A stretch of DNA of 64,000 bases, taken from Stomoxys calcitrans (taxonomy: Eukaryota > Arthropoda > Insecta > Diptera > Muscidae). The DNA is taken from assembly GCF_963082655.1 (NCBI RefSeq), contig NC_081553.1:214179961-214243960 (forward strand), given 5' to 3'. Both the position numbers and the translations under genes were made by a program. This document shows, in pieces, positions 55,322 to 64,000 of the stretch. Below the pieces are notes generated by a model. It did not search any database. It was not told the origin of the DNA and saw nothing but the letters and a program-made list of their open reading frames with translations. The first letter of the stretch is position 1. Every line of letters starts with the position of its first letter.

Positions 55322-56651
55322 ACAAGTAAAAGCGTGCTAAGTTCGGCCGGGCCGAATTTTATATACCCTCCACCATGGATCGCATTTGTCGAGTTCTTTT
55401 CCCGGTATCTCTTTTTAGGCTAAAAAGGATATAAGAAAAGAGTTGCTCTGCTATTAGAACGATATCAAGATCCGGTTTGGACCACAATTAAATTATATGT
55501 TGAAGACCTGTGTAAAATTTCAGCCAATTCGTATAAGAATTGCGCCCATTGGGGCTCACGAAGTAAAATAGAGAGAACGATTTATATGGGAGCTGTATCG
55601 GGCTATAGACCGATTCAGACCATAATTAACACGTATGTTAATGATCATGAGAGAATCCGTCGTGCAAAATTTAAGGCAAATCGGATAATAGTTGCGACCT
55701 CTAGAGGCTCAAGAAGTCAAGATCCCAGATCGGTTTATATGGCAGCTATATCAGGTTATGAACCGACTTGTACTTTATTTGACATAGTTGTTGAAAGTAA
55801 CAATAAAAAACGTCTTGCGAAATTTCAGCCAAATCGGATAGGAATTGCGCCCTCTAGAAGCTCAAGAAGTCAAGTACCCAGATCTGTTTATATGACAGCT
55901 ATATCAGGTTATGAACCGATTTGAACCATACTTGGCACAGTTGTTGGATATCATAACAAAATACTACGTGCCAAAATTTATTCATATTGGATAAAAATTG
56001 CGCCGTCTAGAGGCTCAAGAAGTCAAGACCCAAGATCGGTTTATATGACGGCTATATAAGGTTATGGACCGATTTGAACCATACTTAGCATAGTTGTTGG
56101 ATATCGTAACAAAACACGTCGTGCAAAATTTCATCCCAATCTGATAAGAATTGCGCACTCTAGAGGCTCAAGAAGTCAAGACCCCAGATCGGTTTATATG
56201 GCAGCTATATCAGGTTATGGACCGATTTGAACCATACTTGGCACAGTTCTTGGATATAGTAACGAAACACGTCGTGCAAAATTTCATCCCAATCGGTTAA
56301 GAATTGCGCCCTCTAGTGGCTCAAGAAGTCAAGACCCAAGATCGGTTTATATGGCAGCTATAACAAAACATGGACCAATATGACCCATTTACAATACCAA
56401 CCGACCTACACTAATAAGAAGTATTTGTGCAAAATTTCAAACGGCTAGCTTTACTCCTTCGGAAGTTAGCGTGCTTTCGACAGACGGACGGACAGACGGA
56501 CGGGCAGACGGACGGACATGGCTAGATCGACATAAAATGTCACGACGATCAAGAATATATATACTTTATGGGGTCTCAGACGAATATTTCGGGTAGTTAC
56601 AAACAGAGTGACGAAATTAGTATACCCCCCATCTTATGGTGGAGGGTATAA
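55322..56651 (-). mobile_element. HINE-like element, family A, full-length
   Basis: On the plus strand: ACAAGTAAAAGCGTGC, the palindrome TTCGGCCGGGCCGAA, TATATACCCTCCACCATGGA, the A block and about six monomers. GACAGACGGACGGGCAGACG near 56490, TATATATACTTTATGGGGTC and ATCTTATGGTGGAGGGTATA follow. Both ends are intact. Confidence 0.83.
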
Positions 56652-56652
56652 T

Positions 56653-57222
56653 TATTAGTGGTGGTTATTTTGGGGTAAAGAGGGGAGCGCGCCTCCTTCA
56701 GATATCGAAAAATTATATAGCCTATGTTCCATTCCAGACCTTCCTGGCGAGAACATAGGAACAATTTTAAGTGATGGTTATTTAGGAGTAAAGAGAAGGG
56801 GGCCCCCCCTTCAGATATCGAAAAACTATATGGCCTATGTTCCCTTGCAGACCAACCTATACAATCTGTGAAAATTTCAAGAAAATCGGGTCTACTGTTT
56901 TTGAATCTATACGGAACGAACAAACAAACCGAGTCCCATATACTTTGACCTGATTTTGTATGCCAAATTCGAAATCTACTCCCCAATACCTCTCATTTGG
57001 GCCTAATTTTGATATGAACTTTCATTTTGTCTGTTTGGAGGAGTCTTTTGTTTAGGACGTATTCGTATTCTACTCTTCAATAGCTTTTATTTGATACTCA
57101 TATTGTCCCGATCGGTCAACTTTTGATTTAGGGTAGTGTTTTTGGGTTAAGGGGGAGCGCCCGCCACCATTCCAAAATCAAACATTATATAATTTTGACA
57201 ACATTTTAAGTCTACAGATTTG
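56653..57222. repeat. family E end block and fragment
   Basis: An internal duplication of about 130 bp (TTCAGATATCGAAAAA(T/C)TATAT and GCCTATGTTCC twice) is followed by AATTTCAAGAAAATCGGGTC, GAACAAACAAACCGAGTCCC and one or two E-like units (CTCATTTGGGCC). Related to 45150-46150. Confidence 0.55.
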
Positions 57223-58377
57223 TATACCCACACCATAGGATTAGGGTAACACCTCGATTAGGGTAACACCTCATTTATAACACCTCGAAATATTCGTCTA
57301 AGCCCCATAAAGTAAAAAAAGTAATTGCGGATTTTTCATATAGTCGGCGTTGACAATTTTTTTCAACGGCTTGTGACTCTGTAATTGCATTCTTTCTTCT
57401 GTCAGTTATCAGCTGTTACTTTTAGCTTGCTTTAGAAAAAAAGTGTAAAAAAAGTATATCTGATTAAAGTTCATTCTAAGTTTTATTAAAAATGCAATTA
57501 CTTTCTTTTAAAAAATCCGCAATTACTTTTTGGGCAACCCAATAAATTGTATGGGTTGCCCAAAAAGTAAAAAAAAGCCTTGACGTCCTGAGTTGATCTA
57601 GCCATGTCCGTCCGACCGTCCATCTGTCTGTCGAAATTACGATAGCAGTCGAAAGCGTAAAGCCGCTTGAAACTTTGCACATATACTTAACATTAATGTA
57701 GGTCGTTGGGAGTTGCAAATGGGCCATATCGGTTCAGATTTAGATATAGCTCCCATATAAACCGATCTCCTGATTTGACTTCTAGAGCCCCTGGAAGCCG
57801 CAATTTTAGCTCGATTTGGCTGAAAATTTGCACATAGTGATCTATTATGACTTCCAACAACTGTGTCAAGTACGGTCTAAATCGGTTAAGAACCTGATAT
57901 AGCTCCCACATAAACCGATTTCCCGATTTGTCTTGCTTAGCCTTTACAAGCCAAAATTTTTCTCGGATTTGGCTGAAATTTTGCCCGTAATGTTCTGTTA
58001 TGACTTTAAACAACTACGCTAAGTGGGGTCTAAGTCGATCCATAACCTGACATAGCTCCCATATAAACCGATCTCCCGATTTGACTTCTTGAGCACTTAC
58101 AAGCCGCATTTTTTGTCCAATTTGAGTGAAGTTTTGAATGTTGTGTGACGTTATGACTTCCAAAAACTGATGTTCTTGATGTTCTACATAACGCACCTCA
58201 TATCCGATTTCCTTGTAATTTGCTAAGTATGGTCCAAATGGGTCAAATCGCCTCTAGGTCAAATTGCATTTACCGTCCGATATGGTTTAAATTTTGCGCA
58301 GTAACTTTGGCCAAATACTGGCTTTGGTTTGGTTTATAGCCTGATATAGCTCCCATATAAACCGATCTACCGGATTT
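57223..58377 (+). mobile_element. HINE-like element, family D, with a MITE and no 3' end
   Basis: TTTGTATACCCACACCATAG with a local duplication of GATTAGGGTAACACCTC, TATTCGTCTAAGCCCCATA AAGTA, then a MITE and a stray terminal-repeat piece. CCATGTCCGTCCGACCG near 57603 and four to five D monomers follow. At about 58377 it is replaced by family C without a palindrome. Confidence 0.65.
57311..57575. mobile_element. MITE with eroded left end plus an extra terminal-repeat fragment
   Basis: The left end starts at AAAAAAAGTAATTGCGG (TTGGGTTGCCC is missing). The right end is GGGCAACCCAA at 57532-57542 followed by TA. Ten bases later TGGGTTGCCCAAAAAGTAA occurs again at 57552-57570, then host D sequence. 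It looks like a nested or imperfectly repaired insertion or excision. Confidence 0.8.
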
Positions 58378-60270
58378 AATATCACCACCACTGTGGTACA
58401 GGGTATTATAGATTTGTGCATTTGTTTGCAACGCTTAGATGGAGAAGAGCTACACCCATTGATAAGTATACCGATCGACTCAGAATCACTTTCTGATTCG
58501 ATTTAGCCATGTCCGTCTGCCCGCCTGTGAGTCCATGTATTTTTTGTAATCAAAGTGTAGGTCGTATTTGTTGTCCGATTGTCACGAGATTTTGCACACG
58601 TCACTTTTTTGGCCCAAGGACAAATGCTATTGATTTTGAAAAAAATCACTTCAGATTTAGATATAGCTCCCATATATATCTTTCATCCGATTTGGCTATT
58701 TAAGGCTGTAGAAGCCACAATTTTCGTTCGATCTTCACAAAATTTGGTATTGGGTATTTTATTTGAGGTCTACATGTGTGTGCAAAATTTCATAAAAATC
58801 GGTTCAGATTTAGATATAGCTCCCATATATATCTTTCATCCGATTTGAACTATTAAAGCTGTAGAAGCCACAATTTTGGTCCGATCTTTACCAAATTTGG
58901 TGTGGAGTCGTTTTTGTGAAGTCTTATTGAATGTGCAAAATTTCATAAAAATCGGTTCAGATTTAGATATAGCTCCCATATATATCTTTCATCCGATTTG
59001 GCTTTTTAAGGCTGTCGAAGCCACAATTTTCGTCCGATCTTCACAAAATTTGGTATTGGGTATTTTATTTGAGGTCTACATATGTGCGCAAAATTTCATA
59101 AAAATCGGCCCTGATTTAGATATAGCTCCCATATATATGTATCGCCCGATTTGCACTTAAATGGCCGTAGTAGCTACAATTTTCAACCGATCTGCATAAA
59201 ATTTGGCACGGACTGTTTTGTTACTGATCTTAATATATCTGAAAAATTTCACAAAAATTGGTTCAGATTTAGATATAGCTCCCATATATATCTTTCATCC
59301 GATTTGAACTATTAAAGCTGTAGAAGCCAAAATTTTCGTCCGATCTTTACCAAATTTGGTGTGGGGTCGTTTTTGTGAAGTCTTTATGTATTCGAAAAAT
59401 TTCATAAAAATCGGTTCAGATTTAGATATAGCTCCCATATATATATTTCATCCGATTTGGCTTTTTTAGGCTGTAGAAGCCACAATTTTGGTACGATCTT
59501 TAACAAATTTTGCATGAGGTGCTTTATTTGACGTCTTCATGTGTGTGCAAAATTTCATAAAAATCGGTTCAGATTTAGATATAGCTCCCATATATATGTA
59601 TCGCCCGATTTGCACTTAAATGGCCGTAGTAGCTACAATTTTCAACCGATCTGCATAAAATTTGGTACGGTCTGTTTTGTTACTGATCTTAATATATCTG
59701 AAAAATTTCATAAAAATTGGTTCAGATTTAGATATAGCTCCCATATATATCTTTCATCCGATTTGAACTATTAAAGCTGTAGAAGCTACAATTTTGGTCC
59801 GATCTTTACCAAATTTGGTGTGGGGTCGTTTTTGTGAAGTCTTATTGAATATGCAAAATTTCATAAAAATCGGTTCAGATTTAGATATAGCTCCCATATA
59901 TGTATTTCATCCGATTTGGCTTGTTTAGGTTGTAGAAGCCACAATTTTGGTCCGATCTTTACAAAATTTTGCTTGAGGTGCTTTATTTGACGTCTTCATG
60001 TGTATGCAAAATGTCATAAAATTTCTTAATGACACAGGTCTCGATATAACTCCCATTTAAACTTTTATTCGATATGGCCTTTTAAAGATGTGGAAATTCA
60101 AATCTTTTGTCCCATGGTAGAAAAAATCTTACAAGGTTCTAAATTGGTTCAAATTAAAGTCTGGCTAGATTTCGAGATAAGTGCTACATATAAAAAGTAC
60201 TACATGCACAAGGTGGTGTAGAGTATTATAAAGTCGGCACCGCCCGACTTTTGCCTTTCCTTACTGGTTT
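58378..60270 (+). mobile_element. HINE-like element, family C, near full-length, trimeric core
   Basis: CCACCACTGTGGTACAGGGT, CCCATTGATAAGTATACCGA, GATTCGATTTAGCCATGTCC, then about nine monomers of about 153 bp (TATAGCTCCCATATATAT landmarks). The end is ATTATAAAGTCGGC, the palindrome AAGTCGGCACCGCCCGACTT at 60231-60250 and TTGCCTTTCCTTACTGGTTTT. Three monomer types cycle with a period of about 459 bp between 59120 and 60035. No coding capacity. Confidence 0.8.
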
Positions 60271-60490
60271 TAAGATATTGTAGTTCTGAATATGGGTTGA
60301 ATCGGTATACAATCTGATATATAAGCCGTTCTCCCAATTTTACTTCTTGAGCCTTTAGAGGGCGTAATTCTTATCGGATTTAGTTGAAATTGTATACAAT
60401 GGCATCTACTATGGTCTCCAACATACAAGCCAAGTATGGCCCGATCGGTTCATAACCTGATATAACTCCCATAGCAATTCGTATCCATTA
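60271..60490 (+). repeat. HINE-like fragment, A/D-like
   Basis: One to two monomers (TACTTCTTGAGCCTTTAGAG near 60339, CATAACCTGATATAACTCCC near 60451). No ends. Confidence 0.5.
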
Positions 60491-61479
60491 TGGTTTGCAA
60501 AGAACTTGATTTTGGTAAATTCCACCAAAATTCTTATTTTTATCTCATGCATTGCTGGGGATCACCAATATGGTACTCGACAATTTTGGACATGGGACGA
60601 ACTCATATTCAAAATGACTTTTCACTTTGCTTTTTTTCACACTTTGTGCAAATATTTACCCTAGAAATATGTGCAACAAATATTCGCAATGTGGCCGTGT
60701 TGTTTGTGTAGTAAATGAGCCATTTGATTGTTTTCTTATGTTCAGAACATTAGGCAATTGGAAAACAGAGTACTAGACGCACAGAAAAAAAAAAAACACA
60801 AATATTGGCCAAAACCAAAAGAAAGTAGGAAAACATTTGAACTTTCTTGGCTGCAATAGAGAAGTGGCAACCACATGCCTATCGAGTTGGGGACACAGCA
60901 CAACATAGCCTTAGCAGACAGACCGCTATGATTGCACTTTGAGTATAGTGGTGATGATGATGATGATGGCGATGAGGATGAGGATGGTGTTGCTTCTGTT
61001 TGTTGCTTGCTGTTTTGTAATGGAGATGTGTTTATTTGAGCCTTAATGAGTTTTTAGCATTTTGAGGCTAAATTACATTAGCCATTTACATGAAGATGAC
61101 ACATGTAAATTGTCCGCTTAGTTTTGCTTGTTGTCGATTTTGCTGCCATTAAATATGACAACAAATTTTACTCTCAATGGGAATGTGGCATATTGAAAAA
61201 ATTCATAAAATACCAAAAAGAAGGCATGATACCGCAAACACAATGAGGTTGATAATCTAAAAAGAATACAGGAAAAAAATTATTGTGAAAAAAAAATTTT
61301 AAATTGGTTTTATAGGAATTTTAATAACATACTCCACAACTGTGATTGTGTGCAGTTTTCTGCACAAACTCCAAGAAGATAAGAGCTTGCCAGAACGACT
61401 TAGTCTTAACCCGGATCACGCTGGTGTTGTCATCTGGCAACGCAAAAATTTTGATGTGTTTTTCCACTTCTTTAACTAT
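60491..61479. other. non-repeat stretch with GAT microsatellite
   Basis: A (GATGAT)n/(GATGAG)n run near 60950-60986 and poly(A) near 60784-60796. A 73-codon frame at 60490-60711 has no domain and overlaps the edge of a repeat. No gene supported. Confidence 0.45.
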
Positions 61480-63197
61480 AAAACCGGTAAGGAAAGCAAA
61501 AGTCGGGCGGTGCCGACTTTAGAATACCCTACACCTACACTATAGGTACAAAGTGGAAACTATATCTAATTCTGAACCAATTTTGAAGGACCTAGGCGGA
61601 TGTTTTCAGAGGGGCTTTTAAAAAATCCTTATAAAATTTTGAGCAAATATGTTTATAGAGTAGTAACAACGGTTGACATATGAAAACAGTTGACACAAAC
61701 GAAAACAAGTTAGCCAAAATCTGGCGAAGTTATATCCAAATCTGAACCGATTTTAACCAAACTTCTTAGATATTGTGGTAGACATTGGGGAAAGCTCTGT
61801 ACAATATTTTGCAAAGATTGGTCAGCAAATGCGCTTGCAGTGACCGTAGAAGTGAAAATCGGGCAATATATGTATATGAGAGCTATATCTAAATCTGAAC
61901 CGATTTCCATGAAATTCACCAGTAATGTCGAGAGTCAAAAGGAAATCCCTCCTGCCAAATTTTGAGAGAATCGATTAAAAATTGACAATTTTATTGCTTT
62001 ATTTCTGCAAATCGGACGAACATATATATGGGAGCTATATCTTAGTCTGAACCGATTTCGAGCAAATTTCTTAGATATTGTGGTAGGCATTGGGGAAAGC
62101 TCTGTACAATATTTTGGCAAGATTGGTCAGTAAATTCGCTTGCAGTGACCCTAGAAGTGAAAATCGTGCGAAATACATATATGGCAGCTATATATAAATC
62201 TTAACCGATTTCTATGAAATTCACCAGAAATGTCGAGAGTCAAGACAAAATCCTTTCTGCCAAATTTGGAAAGAATCGGTTAACAAGTGACCTTTTAATT
62301 GCATTATTACTGCAAATTGGATGAACATATATATGGGAGCTATATCTAAATCTGAACCGATTTCGAGCAAACTTCTCAGATATTGTGAAAGTCGTCGAGA
62401 AATGCGTTAAAAAAAGCTTTGGGAAGATTGGTCAATAAATGCGCTTGCTGTGACCATAGAAGTGAAATTCGGGCGATATATATATGTGAGAGCTATATCT
62501 TAATCTGAACCGATTTCTATGAAATTCACCAGAAATGTCGAGAGTCAAGAGAAAATCCTTCCTGCCAAATTTCGAGAAAATCGATTAACAAATGACCATT
62601 TTATTGCATTACTACAGCAAATCGGACGAAGATATATATGGGAGCTATATCTAAAACTGAACCAATTTCGAGAAAACTTTGTGGATATTGTAAAAGTCGT
62701 CGAGGAATGGGTTGAACAAAAGTTTTGGGAAGATTGGTCAATAAATGCGCTTGCAGTGACCATAGAAGTGAAAATCGGGCGATATATACATGTGAGAGCT
62801 ATATCTTAATCTGAACCGATTTCTATGAAATTCACCAGTCAAGAGTCAAGACAAAATCCTTTCTGCCAAATTTGGAAAGAATCGGTTAACAAGTGACCAT
62901 TTTATTTCATTATTACTGCAAATTGGATGAACATATATATGGGAGCTATATCTAAAACTGAACCGATTTTTTCCAATTTCAATAGGCTTAGTCTCAATAG
63001 ACCGAAAAACATGTCTATACCAAATTTGAAGACTATCGAATGAAAACTGCGCCCTGTAGTTTGTACACAAATTGACACGGACAGACAGACAAACAATCAG
63101 ACCGACAGACGGTCTGAATCACTTTCTAAATCGAATCAGAAAGTGATTCTGAGTCGATCAGTGTACTTATCAATGGTTCTAACTCTCTTCCTTTTGG
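61480..63197 (-). mobile_element. HINE-like element, family C, dimeric core
   Basis: On the plus strand: ACCGGTAAGGAAAGCAAAAG, the palindrome AGTCGGGCGGTGCCGACTTT, AGAATACCCTACACCTACAC. About eight monomers follow that alternate between two types: one with GAAATTCACCAG (near 61911, 62216, 62521, 62827) and one with GATTTCGAGCAAACTTCTCA. GACACGGACAGACAGACAAA near 63077, CAGAAAGTGATTCTGAGTCG and ACTTATCAATGG complete the 5' block; the outermost CCTGTACCACAGTGG is lost. Confidence 0.8.
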
Positions 63198-64000
63198 ATG
63201 TTGTGTCTCAAATTTCGACGGAATCAGACAATAAATGCGTCTTTTTTGCCCCCAAAACCTTAAATGGAGAGATCAGTCTATACGGCAGCTATATCCAAAT
63301 CTGGACCGATCTGTGCCAAATTCAAACAGGATGTCAAAGAGCCTAACACAACTCACTGTCCCAAATTTTGTCAAAATCGGACAATAAATTCGCTTTTTAT
63401 GGCCGGAAGGCCTTTAATCGCGAGATCAGTCTATATGCCAGCTATATGTAAATCTTGATCGATCTGTGCCATATTGCAGAAATATGTCAAGGGACATAAC
63501 ATAACTCATTGTCCCAAATTTCGGAAATCGGACAATAATAAATTTCGAAATCGGACAATAAATGCGTCTTTTTTTGGCCCCAAAACCTTAAACCGGTCTA
63601 TCGGTCTATATATCAGCTATATCCAAATTTAGACCGATCTGAGCCAATTTGCAGAAGTGTGTCGAGGGGCCTAACCTAAGTCACTGTCCCAAATTTTGGC
63701 AAAATTGGACAATAAATGTGATTTTAATGGATTTAAAACCTTAAATCGAGAGATCGGTCTATATGGCAGCTATAACCAAATCTGGACCGATCAGTGCCAT
63801 ATTGCAGAAGTATATCAAGGGGCTTAACTTATCTCACTGTTCCTAATTTCGGCGAAATCGGACAATAAATGGGCCTTTTATGGGCCCAAAACCTTAAATC
63901 GAGAGATCGGTCTATATGTCAGCTATATCTAAATCTGGACCGATCTCTGTCAAATTGAAGAAGAATGTCGAAGGGCCTAACACGACTCAGCGTTCCAAAT
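63198..64000 (-). mobile_element. HINE-like element, family B, cut by window end
   Basis: About five monomers with CAGTCTATACGGCAGCTATA or CGGTCTATATGTCAGCTATA, spacing about 155 bp. The palindrome-proximal end is missing; it joins the C element directly at TTGGATGTTGTG. A short internal duplication of AAATCGGACAATAA lies near 63524-63560. Confidence 0.7.

Overview
This 64 kb window looks like gene-free, repeat-packed DNA from a large insect genome, most likely a higher (calyptrate, muscid-like) fly. That assignment is inference. It rests on very AT-rich sequence, interspersed repeats of a kind I associate with house-fly and stable-fly type genomes, a mariner-like MITE family, a tRNA-derived SINE and a LINE with a DUF4780-like first ORF. 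I found no convincing protein-coding exon, rRNA or functional tRNA gene. Long open frames in the window are by-products of simple repeats that lack the bases needed for stop codons.

Most of the sequence belongs to one class of element that I call HINE-like, meaning it resembles the non-autonomous Helentron relatives of Drosophila such as DINE-1. Each intact copy has four parts in order: a 5' subterminal inverted repeat (TTATACCCTCCACCAT or TATACCCACCACC), a short block with a CCGT/GACG microsatellite, a core of tandem monomers of about 153 bp, and an inverted subterminal repeat followed by a GC-rich palindrome (TTCGGCCCGGCCGAA) and a tail ending CTTTTACTTGTT. I give strand as the orientation that puts the palindrome last. 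Four sequence families share this plan. A has monomers with 'CCTCTAGAG..GCGCAATTCTTATCCGATT'. B has 'GATTTAGGGTCTTAGGCCCATAAAAG'-type monomers. C has palindrome AAGTCGGCACCGCCCGACTT and tail CTTTCCTTACTGGTTTT. D has 'CCCGATTTGACTTCTTGAGCCC'-type monomers.

Layout: 1-744 B; 2018-4425 two A copies head to tail; 4514-8032 a 3.5 kb B copy with a perfect 918 bp internal duplication; 8180-9870 a dead LINE; 10356-12118 A; 12.1-15.2 kb sparse DNA with a 42 bp-stem hairpin and a MITE; 15.5-19.4 kb C, A, A, a SINE head and D; 20.7-25.5 kb MITE, C, a scrambled Tc1/mariner-type copy, A, B, C and a SINE; 27.0-31.3 kb a degenerate GACA/GACG satellite; 31360-32608 A; 33.4-37.9 kb MITEs, D with a large foldback, and B; 40131-41934 a 12-bp satellite; 41.9-45.1 kb B/D chimera, SINE head and D pieces; 45.1-47.4 kb family E and a duplicated GCTCC-type satellite; 47.4-54.3 kb D, SINE, B, A, D, B and SINE; 55.2-64 kb MITE, A, E, D, C, C and B.

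These repeats do not act together as a gene system, but they record a history. MITEs sit inside HINE-like elements with TA duplications that can be checked against empty sites in the same window. HINE-like elements sit against or inside one another. Their cores have expanded as dimers, trimers and hexamers of the 153 bp unit. Their internal CCGT/GACG microsatellite is the probable seed of the two large satellites. Everything was read by eye, so family boundaries are good to a few bases at termini and tens of bases inside arrays.
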